Shown here in pieces: positions 53,405 through 64,000 of a DNA stretch of 64,000 nucleotides (position 1 is the first letter of the stretch; every line of letters begins with the position of its first letter). The notes under the pieces were generated by a model that had not been told where the DNA came from, searched no databases, and was given only the letters and a program-made list of their open reading frames with translations. Origin of the DNA: Aegilops tauschii subsp. strangulata (Eukaryota; Streptophyta; Magnoliopsida; Poales; Poaceae). The position numbers and the translations under genes are program-made. The stretch spans positions 326,891,294 through 326,955,293 of the forward strand of contig NC_053037.3 in NCBI RefSeq assembly GCF_002575655.3, read 5' to 3'.

Positions 53405-56400
53405 ATGGCTCTCGCCCTTCGAGCGCCCCTCTTTCAGCCGCTTCCCGCCTCCATTCCCGCGCCCTCCACCGCTTTCGCCAGCACCGCGAGGCCTTCCTCC
53501 TCCGCTGCCACCGCCACTGCCATCTGCGCCGCTGCGTCGCCGTTCACCGAGGCTACGTCCTCCTCGAGATACCGCCGCGACGCCTGGTCCTACACTGCCC
53601 AAGACTCCTCCTCTTCCTCGTCCGCCGCCGCGGCGGCGGCGGCAGCGGCCTCGGGCCGCCGGGACGACGAGATCGCCCTGCAGCTCCCGGAGCTGCGGAG
53701 GCTTCTGGAGGCTCTCAGGGCGTCCAGAGGGAAAGGGCTGGAAGGGGAGCGCGGCGGCGGTGGGCCCGGGAGGGTAGCGCTGGTTGGGACGGGGCCAGGG
53801 GACCCGGAGCTCCTCACGCTCAAGGCGGTTCGGGCTATCGAGGCGGCGGACCTGGTGCTGTACGATCGCCTCGTGTCCAACGAGGTGCTCGATTTGGTCG
53901 CGGATGGCGCCAGGCTACTCTACGTCGGCAAGACGGCCGGATACCACAGTCGCACTCAGGTCAGTGACAAGGATCATTCATTCGGTGTTCGTATTTAAAT
54001 TCAGGTGTTTTGAGGTTTATATCTAGTTTGAAATGCCAATGATATGTGTGCAGTTTCTAAGTTTGTCGGCTTGCTCATGTAATGCAGGAAGAAATTCATG
54101 AGTTGCTCCTGAGCTTTGCAGAGGTTGGTGCCAATGTGGTGCGGTTGAAAGGCGGCGATCCTCTGGTAATACGCACTTCATATTTTCAATACTACTGTAC
54201 TCAATACTTCCACCGTTACTAAATACTATAAGTCTTTTTAGAGATTCCAATAAGAACTACATACGGATGTATATAGACATATTTTAGAGTGCACATTCAC
54301 TCATTTTGCTCCGTATGTAGTCCGCATTGGAATCTCTAAAAAAACTCATATTTATGAATGGAGGGAGTAGTTATCTATTAGTAGTACCTTTACCTTTGAG
54401 GAAGTATGTTAATCGTGTTCTTTTCAGGTCTTTGGAAGGGGTGGAGAAGAGATGGATTTTCTACAGCAACAAGGAATTAAAGTTGAAGTTATTCCAGGTA
54501 TTGTAAGCCTGTGATGGCAGCTTGGATAATTTTCACTATTCGCAATGAAACAGGTAATAATTGCTTGCACCCAAACATCTACAGGAATTACCTCTGCTTC
54601 AGGAATTGCAGCTGAACTTGGTATTCCGCTAACCCATCGGGGTGTCGCTACCAGGTAAAGTCAGCATTGTGCCCGCTTCTATCATTCTTGTGATGTGGCC
54701 GACTGATCTAGTTGTTGCCCTTTATCAAAACATGCTTTTCTTTGAAATGGCCTCTGTGTAATCTTCGTCACAGCTGATCAGTTGATTTTCATCATCTGCA
54801 TCTACTTCTCGAATGCAACTTGAAATTTCTGTCTGATTTAGTAAATATTAGAGTTGAGGTTCGATGCTGTCCTAGCTTATTACTCCCAAATGTATGACAT
54901 TTGCTCAACGTAATTTGACTATAAAAGCAGTATAGTGGAAATACTCTGCACTAATAGTCCATTTGCCTATCTCTGTGTTCTTAAGTTCTGTAGCTGAATA
55001 GAAGCAAGAAAAAGTTTTTTTTAACGAGGCAAAAGACTTGCCATTTTCATATATATGATGAAAGTGAGAATCACGCGGTTAATTACGGAAAAAAAGGTTA
55101 AACCTATACAACCACCCATACCGGAACATGACAGTCTTGATTGCACGGCCAGCCAATCTGTCACACAACAGATACACTGCACACACTGTTGAGGAGGGAA
55201 GCACCGCTGAGGTATCTGTTTTGTCATTGTCATCACTCCTCCGAGAGCAAGTGACTCTGACTTCGCCATTGACGACCACCAAGCAGCTGCGGATCTGAAG
55301 GCGAGCTACGACAGAGCGAAATGCAGTTTTGTGCCAAGGAGGAACACAACAACTGGACCGCCCATCACATGTCATTGTCACCACCCAGATGATACCGACG
55401 CAGCTATGTCTTCATAGCAGCATACAAACTACGGCGAGACCATGGAGACGCAAAAGAGTTGAGTACCAAAGCCTGGCGCAACCCCGACATTGCTCATCCC
55501 ATTCATCATTGGCACGCATGCCCTGAGACCAACTACTGCAGACTTCCACCGGTCCCTCCGGCTGTAGCACAACTCCAAAATTGATGCCCCTGAGTAGGGA
55601 GATGACGTATAAGCGTCATCATCATCCAACCACACGGATCTAGAGTCCCCCCTGGAGCTACCTCAGGAGGGGAAAGAGAGCATCACCTCGATGGAGCCTT
55701 CAAGAATTAAACAGTACTTGGAAGCGTCATTGTTGTGGGCTTCGGCCATCGGCTAGAGACAAGGCCTTTGCCTGGCTCAGGGCAACTCTAACGTGGATCA
55801 TCAAACTGCCTGTGAATGTCCGGACCGGACAGTCTGGACATTTTTTGCCATCCAACGGCGGTCAGCGAAATTGTCCGGACTGGTCCGGACCAAAGTCCCA
55901 CAAACCGGAACCAAACCAGGGGGCGGTTTGCGGGTGTTCAGACTTTCGCCATGTAGGCATCCAACAACGCGGGCCCACCCAAAAACCCCTCTTCCGCCTC
56001 TCCCGCCGTGCCTGCTCCGTCTCCGTGTCACATTCATGCCTGTTCAGGGTGAACGTGACCGGGCGGTGCGACTTCCTACCGCACTCAAGCTGGCTGGCTG
56101 ACCAGCCGTCTGCCTGCCCGGCATTCACACCATCTCTGGTATCTCCAGCCCATCACAGGCAAGACAGGTATCATTTTTTTTTGGAAAAGGAGGCAAGACA
56201 GATATCATGGTAATACTTTTTCGTGGGTGAAAGGAATGCCCTGCCCTGCCTTCAAATTTTGGTTAAGAGGAACATAAGATGATTATAGATATCATGGTAA
56301 ACGAACAGACTGGCAAAATTAATTGTTGGTGATACATTATGCAATGAGAAAGTGTTTATGAATGCTGAGTAGTACATTTTTGACATATGATCTTTTTTTG

Positions 56401-56870
56401 CAGTGTCAGATTTTTAACCGGCCACTCTAGAAATGGTGGGACTGATCCTCTACATGTGGCAGAGAATGCAGCCGACCCGGACACAACTTTGGTTGTGTAT
56501 ATGGGTTTGTCAACATTACCATCACTAGCTCCCAAGTTAATGAAGCACGGTCTTCCACCAGATACTCCTGCTGTTGCAGTAGAGCGTGGGACTACCCCCC
56601 AACAGCGAATGGTACCGAGTCACAGAGCCTTACCATCTAAATTGTGTTCCAGCCCTAGCTTTTGGATGCTGAATATTTCTTTTGCTGTAGGTATTTGCAA
56701 TGTTGAAGGATCTTGTGAATGAGGTCCACTCTGCGGATCTGGTTTCTCCAACTCTGATAATTATCGGCAAGGTGGTGGCCTTGTCACCCCTTTGGGTTGA
56801 GTCATCTGAACATGATGCACTTAATAATGAGAACTCGTCGCAACCGAGTACAACAGTTTCTCCTGTATAA
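53405..56870 (+). CDS. UPM1: Uroporphyrinogen-III C-methyltransferase, plastid (six exons)
   Basis: Exons 53405-53959, 54088-54165, 54428-54497, 54585-54654, 56404-56611 and 56691-56870 join in phase to 386 residues; all introns are GT-AG. Residues 1 to about 85 are Ser/Ala-rich with a run of ten Ala, a likely chloroplast transit peptide. The methylase domain starts at about residue 123: [15 protein letters not shown] (127-141), the SAM-binding loop; [22 protein letters not shown] spanning exons 2-3; [48 protein letters not shown]. The family (CobA/CysG-A; EC 2.1.1.107) transfers two methyls from SAM to uroporphyrinogen III, giving precorrin-2 for siroheme, the cofactor of nitrite and sulfite reductases. 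No break is seen. A ~35-residue tail after LSPLW is Ser/Asn-rich. Confidence 0.93.
54207..54367. mobile_element. Stowaway MITE in UPM1 intron 2
   Basis: A 161-bp element flanked by TA on both sides (54205-54206 and 54368-54369). Ends CTTCCACCGT and GAATGGAGGGAG are inverted, near the Stowaway consensus CTCCCTCC. Interior arms (agagattccaataagaact / agtccgcattggaatctct) pair as a long hairpin. It is intronic and leaves splice sites intact. Confidence 0.88.
55015..55770 (-). mobile_element. LINE-like 3' fragment in UPM1 intron 4
   Basis: A T-run at 55015-55022 followed by 'aacgaggcaaaagacttgcc' is, on the minus strand, GGCAAGTCTTTTGCCTCGTT plus poly-A, an ending often seen on Triticeae LINE-type retroposons. 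About 740 bp of non-coding or degenerate coding sequence follow; the open frames here carry no recognisable domain. It accounts for much of the 1.75-kb intron. Confidence 0.45.
55784..56170. mobile_element. MITE/MULE-like fragment in UPM1 intron 4
   Basis: It starts 'gggcaactctaacgtggatcatc' and contains repeated 'gtccggac' phrases, like the element at 27578-27964. A matching right terminus is not visible, so the right limit is approximate. Shortly after it the phrase 'ggcaagacaggtatcat' / 'ggcaagacagatatcat' is duplicated around a T-run. Confidence 0.4.
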
Positions 56871-57660
56871 AGTACAAGGCCACAAGGGATGTTGATGAAC
56901 GTCACGCTTTTGGAACGTTTCCAAATTGAGATCTAAGGCTATATGATCTGGTTTAGGTTAGGACATGCAAAATACAGGACGTAGTGAATCTGGACAAGAG
57001 AGCAAACACGGGAAGCATATATTTTGAATATTGCAGTTGCAGAAGACGGTACATAAAACCACAGAGAATAAGGGTTCACTTCAACCCGCGGTGACAGTCC
57101 GTGATTTGGCATAATCTACTGAACTGCAGCAAATCTTCAGCATAGTTTAGTTTTGGTCTTGGACCATATGTATATCTTGAATCAAAGGTAGGATCTGTTT
57201 TTTGTCTTCCTCTGTAGCATTACTTTGTAGGGATTGCTAAAACTCAGCTAGCTGAGATTTATTTTGGTCTCATTCACTTTGTCAGCCGTTGGATTAAAAG
57301 CGCAGTTTTTTTTTGAGGGATATTAAAAGCGCAGTTATTCGTGCGAGATGAGTGAACTGGCTGTTCGTGTCGTCGTACGAGCAGTGCAGGCCCGTGGCCC
57401 ATATAGGGAGCGCCTGGAGCAGCCTTTATAGGTGGCTTTTCTTCTTCTTTTTATATTCAGAAGCTAAGCTTGTTTCTCTGTTCGATGCCACCAAGCATCA
57501 CTGTCGCATTTTTATCCCTCTGTTTCTTGTCTTCAGCAGCGGTTGTTTGTTTTTCCTAAGAGATCGTTTTCCATTGTTTGAACGTATACAATTTTTTAGT
57601 AGTTCCTTTTATGTAAAATAATTGTTGTAGATTTTTTAGTACAATTATTAATAGTTATTT
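56871..57660 (+). other. UPM1 3' UTR and downstream spacer
   Basis: The 3' UTR begins after TAA. AATAAG- and AATAAA-like hexamers are weak (gagaataaggg near 57068), so the poly-A site is not fixed. A near tandem repeat 'attaaaagcgcagtt' occurs twice at 57293-57337. The 89-codon frame at 57352-57621 shows no domain. Confidence 0.5.
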
Positions 57661-57670
57661 TACCGGTTGC

Positions 57671-57697
57671 AGTTGCATGTCTAGTAGACATGCAACT
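57671..57697. repeat. Perfect palindrome, 13-bp arms
   Basis: AGTTGCATGTCTA, one base, then TAGACATGCAACT. It lies within a GTTGCA-rich stretch that leads into the minisatellite; the surrounding bases 57698-58192 are AT-rich without a gene. Confidence 0.85.
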
Positions 57698-58192
57698 ATA
57701 TGTGTTGTAATCCGGTTGAAACTGGGGTCGGAAGGAGGTTTGTTGCGCTAGTTGCATGTCCATCACTAGAGTTGCAACTGCAAATATTGTAGTCTGACTG
57801 CAACTACAGCTGTATCCAGGTTGTTTTTTCTCAATACATTTTTTTCCTTTTTATGATTTCTTTGATTTCTTCTTTTGGATAGAAAGTGGGAAAGAGTAGT
57901 GAGATGAAAGGGCCCAACTTTTTAATCATTTCATTTTCTTTCTTTGTTTTTAAAACTTTTACTCATATATTTTGTCCTCCGCGTGTAACTGCACACACAA
58001 CCAAACTATGCACAATTTGCAAAAGACTTAATACACACACAACCTTTCTACTGTCCAACTAGTTTCGGTTATAGTTTAGTTGTTTGTACTTTTATTTCTT
58101 CCTTTCTATTTGGAAATATAGATTTTTTTTTCAAACTTCTATTGTTTTAAAGGTTGTGTGTGTATGCCGGTGAAGTCTTTCTTTTCATATTT

Positions 58193-60849
58193 TTTTGTTT
58201 ATTTTGTTATAGTTGCAACCGCCCCAACCCGAGTGCAACCGCAGTCAGCACACTGTAGCGCAACCACAAGACCTAAATATGACCGCAAGAGGGAGGGTGT
58301 TAGCACCGGCGAAGTCTTCTTCAATTTTTTTGTTGTATTTGAAACCGAGCCAACCTGAGTGCAACTACAACTCAGCACACCCAAGCGCAATCGCAAGACG
58401 TATAATGTGACCGCAGCCAGCTGTCGGAGGGAGGGTGTCAGCGCCGGTGAAGACTTTTTTTATTTTTTTGTTGTAGTTGCAACCACCCCACCCTGAGTGC
58501 AACTACAACTCAGCATACCCAAGCGCAACCACAAAATGTATAATGTGACCGCAACCGGGGGTCAGGAGGAGGGTTGTCGGCGCCGGCGAAGTCATTTTTG
58601 ATGTTGTTGTAGTTGCAACCGCCCCAACCAGAGCGCAGCTGCAACTCAGCACACCCAAGCGCAACTGCAAGACGTATAATGTGAACGCAACTGCAAGACG
58701 TATAATGTGAACGCAACTGAGGGGTCGTGGGAGGGTTGTCGGTGCCGGTGAAGTCTTTCTTTCCTTTTTGTTGTAATTGCAACCGCCCCAACCCGAGCGC
58801 AACTGCAACTCGACACACCCAAGCGCAACCGCAAGACGTATAATGTGACCGCAACCGGGGGTCGTGGGAGGGTTGTCGGCGCCGGCAAAGTTTTTTTTAA
58901 AACAATTTTTTTTTGTTGTAGTTGCAATCGCCCAATTCGAGTGCAACAGCAACTCAGCACACCCAAGCGCAACCGCAAGACGTATAATGTGACCGCAACT
59001 GGGGGGTCGAGGTGTGGGGTTGTCGGCGCCGACGAAGTCTTTTTTGTTTCTGTGTTGTAGTTGCAACCACCCCAACCCGAGCGCAACTAGAACTCAGCAC
59101 ACCATAGCGCAACCGCAAGACATAAATGTGACCGCACACCATAGCGCCGACAAAGTCTTTTTCATTTATTTATTTTGTAGTTGCAACCGCCCCAACCCGA
59201 GCGCAACTGCAACTCAGCACACGCAAGTGTAATCGCAAGATGTATAATGTGCCGCAACTAGGGGGTCGGGGCGTGGGGTTGTCAGCGCCGGCGAAGTCAG
59301 TTTCATTATTGTTTGTTTTTCTTGTTGTAGTTGCAACCGCCCCAACCCGAGGGCAACTGCAACTTAGCACAACCAAGAGCAACCGCAAGACGTATAATGT
59401 GACCGCAATTGGGGGGTCGAGGTGTGGGGTTGTCAGTGCCAGCGAAGTCTTTTTTTATTTTTTTGGTTTCTTTTTTTGTTGTAGTTGCAACCGCCCCAAC
59501 CTGAGCGCAACTGCAACTCAGCACTCCATAGCGCAACAGCAAGACACAAATGTGTCCGTAACCAGGGGTCGGAGGGAGGGTGTCAACGCCGACGAAGTCT
59601 TTTTCATTTTTTTGTACTTGCAACTGCCCCAACCCGAGCACAACTGTAACTCAGCACACCCAAGCGCAGTCGCAAGACGTATAATGTGACCGCAACCGGG
59701 GGTAGGGGGTGGGGTTGTCAGCACCGGGAAGTCTTCTTTTTCATTTTTTTGTTGTAGTTGCGACCGCTCCAACCCGAGCGCAACTGCAACTCAGCACACC
59801 CAAACGCAACCGCAAGACGTATAGTGTGACCGCAACCAGGGGTAGAAGGGTGGGGTTGTCGGCGTCGGAGAAGTCTTTATTTTCATTTTTTTAGTATTTT
59901 TGTTGTAGTTGCAACCGCCCCAACCCGAGCGCAACTGCAACTCAGCACACCATGGCGCAACTGTAGGACCTAAATATGACCGCAACCGGGGGTTAGAGGG
60001 AGGGTGTCAGCGCTAGCGAAGTCTTTTTCATTTTTTTGCTGTAGTTGAAACCGCCCCACCCCAAGCGCGACCGCAAATCAGCATACCCAAGCGCAACCGC
60101 AAGACGTATAATGTGACCGCAACCGGAGGTCAGGGGAAGGGTTGTCGGTGTCGCCGAAATCTTTTTTGTTGTTGTCGTAGTTGCAACCACCCGAACCCGA
60201 GCGCAGCTGTAACGCAGCACACCCAAGCACAACCGCAAGACGTATAATGTGACCACAGCCGGGAGGTCGAGGGAGGGTTGTCGGCGCCGGTGAAGTCTTT
60301 CTTTTCTTTCTGTTGTACTTGCAACCGCCCCAATCCGAGCGCAACTGCAACTCAGCACACCCAAGCGCAACTGCAAGTCGTACAATGTGGCTACAACCGG
60401 GGGCCAAGGGGAGGGTTGTCGGCGCCGACGAAGTTTTGTTTAAAAAAATTAGTTTTTTTTGTTGTAGTTGCAACCGCCCAACCCGAGCGCAACTGTAACT
60501 TAGCACAGCCAAGCGCAACCGCAAGACATATAATGTGACCGCAACCAAGGGGTCGAGGGGAGGGGTTGTGTGCTCCGGCGAAGTCATTTTCATTTTTTTG
60601 TTGTACTTGCAACCGCCCCAACCCGAGCGCAACTGCAACTCAGCACATCCACGTGCAACCGCAAGATGTATAACATGACCGCAACTGGGGTTCGAGGCAT
60701 GGTGTTGTCAGTGCCGGCGAAGTCTTTTTCCCTATTTTTTTGTTGTAGTTGCAACCGTCCCAACCCAAGCGCAACTGCAACTCAGCACACCATAGCGCAA
60801 CCGCAAGACATAAATGTCACTGCAACCGGGGGTCAGAGGGAGGGTGTCG
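58193..60849. repeat. Minisatellite, about 19 units of ~120-160 bp
   Basis: Each unit runs GTTGTAGTTGCAACCGCCCC, then ACCCGAGCGCAACTGCAACT, CAGCACACCCAAGCGCAACC, GCAAGACGTATAATGTGACC, a G-rich piece (GGGGGTCGGAGGGAGGGTGT), CGCCGGCGAAGTCTTT and a T-run. Anchors (GCAACCGCCCC or variants) fall at about 58215, 58341, 58479, 58615, 58780, 58923, 59063, 59182, 59333, 59488, 59621, 59759, 59910, 60049, 60183, 60320, 60470, 60610 and 60752. T-run length and the G-rich piece vary most. Long Cys- and Arg-rich frames on both strands are repeat by-products. Confidence 0.92.
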
Positions 60850-62094
60850 CAACTGCAACTGTCACAACACTCACACAATTGGTGTAATCAAATTGGTTTT
60901 AGTCAAACATTCAGATTGTTACATAGCTCGCTAGTACCAAGCATGAATATAACCCCAGTTATATATGCAATGATTTTTTCCAAATACTTGGTGCACTTTT
61001 TTGATATGTGACATTTTTCAAAAATACATGGTGAACATGTTTCATGCGATAAACATTTTTATGTACATACATATTTTTAAAAAATTTCACAGTATTTTTT
61101 TCCTAGCTGTTTAACATTTTCTTTTTTAGGCAATTCATTTGAATTTTTTTAATAATGTTTGGCATAAAACAAGGCAGGGCCCAGGCAGAGGCTCCTCCGA
61201 GCTATTGTTTTCGAGCAAAAAAATAAAAACAACAACAGGAAAACGCTCCCAAAAGACAAACAACGAATGGCCCAGGAAGAAGTAGCGACAATATAAAACG
61301 ACCACACCTTTTGTACACAGATGGATGACGTCATGTCATGAGATCAATTTATATTTCATCTAGATGAATTCTAGGCAACTTTGTTTAGTGGCTACTCTTG
61401 AAACATGTTGGCCAGTATTCTGTCAGGCTCATCTGTTCGGCTTAATAACGAATTTTGAACAAGATCCGCACGGGACCAGTCGAGCGTTCATGGGCTAGTC
61501 TCTGAAGGTTTCGGTTGGAAGGCAAATACAGACTCACAGACTAGTCTTGCGACCCTTAATCCAATTACTTCTCCTGTTATCTTAATGTTATCACTAAACC
61601 CCCACTAAACCTAAATTCTCTAGCTTGTGATTTATTTTTGCTAGCTTATTAATGGACGAGACATGGTATGCACTATGCAGAACTCTTTTTAGGGGGTGGT
61701 GCACACTACACAGACTGATTCCTTTTATAGCATTTTTGTTAGACAAATTCTTTTTTCTTGAGAAAATACAAATTCTTTTATTCTTTTTATTTTTGTTATA
61801 AAAATTCTTTTTATAGAAAATGGTATACACACTGATTTTTTTGAGCAACTGGTATACACACTGATTTTTTTGAGCAACTGACAGAATACTGGCATACACG
61901 CTGATACGTCCCTCACCGTGGATTGGCCCGGTTCCTCGCTTTTGTGCTCAATTACTTCATGGGCCAGCGCCCAGCCTGCGCTGCCACTTCCTTTCCAATT
62001 CGGGAGCTCCTCCTATTCAGCGCCCGCTGCCACAAGATACCCCTATGTGGTTCACGGCCTAGTCTGTGAGCTCACTAGGCTGCCCGCCCGGGGC
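60850..62094. other. Spacer between the two repeat arrays
   Basis: AT-rich, with phrases such as 'caaaaatacatggtgaacatg' typical of Triticeae subterminal transposon DNA. No supported gene; frames up to 101 codons lack domains. It turns GC-richer from about 61915. Confidence 0.4.
61822..61879. repeat. 29-bp perfect tandem duplication
   Basis: The unit starting ggtatacacactgattttt and ending gagcaact occurs twice head to tail (61822-61850 and 61851-61879) with no visible difference, implying a recent event. Confidence 0.9.
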
Positions 62095-63896
62095 GCGCCT
62101 ATGTCTTGCTTCAAGCTAGAAGCGGAGAGCAACTAATTAAGGATACCCATGCGGAGCCTCGCAAGGGTCATTTTTGGTGGGCTGAGAGCATGTTATTTGG
62201 CGCACTCTCAGCGGCTGCCATGTGGCACGTGTTGAGCGCTCCCTTGTTTTTCTTTTTCTGTTTTTGTACACGTTTTGGGAGTTTAGATGTTTTCTTGTGT
62301 TTTTGGGCATTTCGGTTTTCCCTAGATCTTGGAGCAAAAAATGGTTGAATTTTTTGCACGAAAATAAACAAGTTTTTCTTTTGCTTTCACGAGAGGCACA
62401 CATTTGCTTCTCGTCGAGGCACATATTTGCTTTCGCAAGAGGCGCAATTGTCTCTCTCTTAAAAGACAAAAATGCATTTTTTTTAGCTTCCACGAGAGGC
62501 ATAGATTTGCATCTGCGAGAGGCACAATCGTGTCTCTAAAAAAAACGTATTTTTTTTGTTTGCACGAGAGGCGCGGATTTGCTTCGTGTGGAGGCACAGC
62601 CATGCCTCTCGGAAAAGCAGCAAAAAATATTTTTTTCTTTCACGAGAGGCACAGATTTGCCACTCGTAAAGGCACAGATTTGCTTCCATGAGAGGCATAA
62701 ATTTGCTTCTCGTGAGGGCACATATTTGCCTTTCGTTGAGGCATAGATTTGCATGTGCCTCTCGGAAAGAAAAAAAAGCATATTTTTTGCTTCCGCGAGG
62801 GGCACAAATTTGCTTCTCTTGGAGGCACAAATTTGCTTTTGGAGAAGCACAACTGTTCCTCAGAAAAGAAAAAGGTAAAAAATGTTTTCAACTATTGCTT
62901 TTCTCTTCTGGTTTTTCATGAATTTTTTTCTTCGAAATCTATTAACATGATATCTAGTTTTGAAGGTCTGGACGTGCACCTACGTCTCTCTTCAAGCTAG
63001 AAGAGAAGAGCAACTAATTAAGGGTAACCCTTGCGGGAGCCTCGCAAGGGTCACTTTTAGTGGGCTGAGAGCATATGCAACTTGGCGTGCTTTCAGCGGC
63101 CAGCCATCACGTGTTGTGTGTTGGCCGCTCCCGCATAATCCATTTTATGTTTTTTACGCCTTTTTGGGGTTTAGTCGTTTAGATGATCTTTTTTCCCGTG
63201 TTTTTTGGTATTTCGGGTTTCCCTAGATTTTGAAGAAAAAAAGTTAATCTTTTTGCGTGAAAATGAACGCACTTTTCTTTTGATTACACGAGAGGCACAT
63301 ATTTGCTTCTCACGGAAGCACATTTTTGCTTCTGCGAGAGGCATAGTTGTGTCTCTCCAAAAAGAAAAGACATGTGCTTTTTTAGCTTTCACGAGAGGCA
63401 CAGAGTTGCTTCGCGTGGAGGCACAGATTCGCATCCACGATAGACACAACCGTGTCTCTCCGAAAAGAAAGAAAACATGTTTTTTTTATTTCCACGAGAG
63501 ACACAGATTTGCTTCGCGTGGGGGCACAGATTTAGGTCCGCGAGAGACACTTGAAAAGGGAAAGAAACACGTTTTTTTTGCTTCCACGAGAGGCACAAAT
63601 TTGCTCCTCGTGAAGGCACAAATTTGCTTTTGTGAGAGACAGATGAGGTTCTCGTGGAGGCACAGATTTGCCTCCGCTAAAGGCATGCCTCTTGGAAAGA
63701 AAGAAATAAAAAGTTTTTTTCTTCTACGAGAGGCACAAATTTACTTCTAACGGATGCAAAAAATCCGCTTTCATTAGAAGAACAACTATTCCTATCGAAA
63801 AGGGAAAAAAGTAAAAAAAAAAACATGCTTCTAGCTATTTATTTTCTTCTAGCTTCTTAACCTATTAACATGGGATCTAGTTTCGAAGATCTGGGT
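62095..63896. repeat. ~880-bp imperfect tandem duplication with short inverted subrepeats
   Basis: Copy 1 is about 62095-62975 and copy 2 about 62976-63896, offset 881 bp (ttcaagctag at 62110 and 62991). Both copies have: 'agagcaactaattaagg', 'gcctcgcaagggtca', 'gtgggctgagagca', a T-rich part with 'tttcgg(g)tttccctaga', then many 'cgagaggcacagatttgc' subrepeats mixed with inverted 'tgcctctcgg' forms and A- or T-runs, and finally 'aacatg..atctagtttcgaag'. The copies are clearly diverged. No gene is supported; the many short frames shift with the subrepeats. Confidence 0.88.
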
Positions 63897-64000
63897 GCGA
63901 GACATCAAATGGTGAAAACGATCAAAAATTTGGACGCACTATTCAAGAAATAAAATGTTTTAAATAAACGAATCTACGAACGAAAGGAAAAGCTCACATG

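Noticed and set aside
55021..55384. Minus-strand frames in UPM1 intron 4
   Set aside because: Part of the LINE-like fragment; too short, no RT motif.
58193..60849. CRISPR-like or zinc-finger-like appearance of regularly spaced repeats with Cys-rich frames
   Set aside because: Units are tandem without unique spacers, the setting is plant nuclear DNA, and frames are broken by variable T-runs; it is a minisatellite.
62137..63750. Many Cys/Leu-rich overlapping frames resembling small secreted proteins
   Set aside because: They arise from the 'gagaggcacagatttgc' subrepeats in several phases, without consistent starts or conservation.

Overview
This window is repeat-dense nuclear DNA of a Triticeae grass (wheat, Aegilops or barley type). 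The support is the mix of element families: Athila-type gypsy LTRs beginning TGATACGTCTCC/TGATACGTCC, an Angela/BARE-like Copia LTR, a Tekay-type chromovirus, a CACTA end with the CACTACAG terminus, and a Stowaway MITE with CTCCCTCC-like ends. No assembly or database was consulted. Family names are from recognition by eye.

Layout. 1-3428 is a nest of an Athila-type LTR inside a CACTA end inside a second Athila-type element. 3429-23996 is one large minus-strand LTR element (called element C here; TSD CCCAG). It carries a decayed Copia-type gag, no visible pol, and a second long open frame of the 'putative plant transposon protein' kind behind its own TATA-bearing region. A complete chromovirus (copy A, 8867-19813, TSD CAAAC) sits inside it. 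24002-28249 holds fragments: unclassified repeats, a plant-mobile-domain relic, an Athila-type LTR piece and a MITE. 28250-45702 is a Copia element with a nearly continuous polyprotein frame. Its 3' LTR is split by a second copy of the same chromovirus family (copy B, 36360-45087, TSD CCCTC), which has deleted part of gag, protease and RT in frame. 45703-51707 holds Athila-type elements in opposite orientations.

The only ordinary host gene I can support is at 53405-56870 (+). It has six exons coding for 386 residues of a plastid uroporphyrinogen-III C-methyltransferase (siroheme branch of tetrapyrrole synthesis). A Stowaway MITE lies in intron 2 and LINE-like and MITE-like insertions fill the long intron 4. 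Downstream are a 13-bp-arm palindrome, a minisatellite of about 19 units (58193-60849) and an imperfect ~880-bp tandem duplication (62095-63896) packed with short inverted subrepeats.

The most unusual signal is a palindromic motif, TCGGT-N3-ACCGA. It occurs 14 times (several degenerate) in the U3 of element C just upstream of its TATA box, and 13 more times around a second TATA box inside the element ahead of the non-gag open frame. This looks like a shared cis-regulatory array for two promoters of one element. A second point of interest is a 243-codon leader ORF (ORF0), uninterrupted in both chromovirus copies although their gag-pol regions are broken. It has a coiled coil and a SUMO-interaction-like acidic tail.
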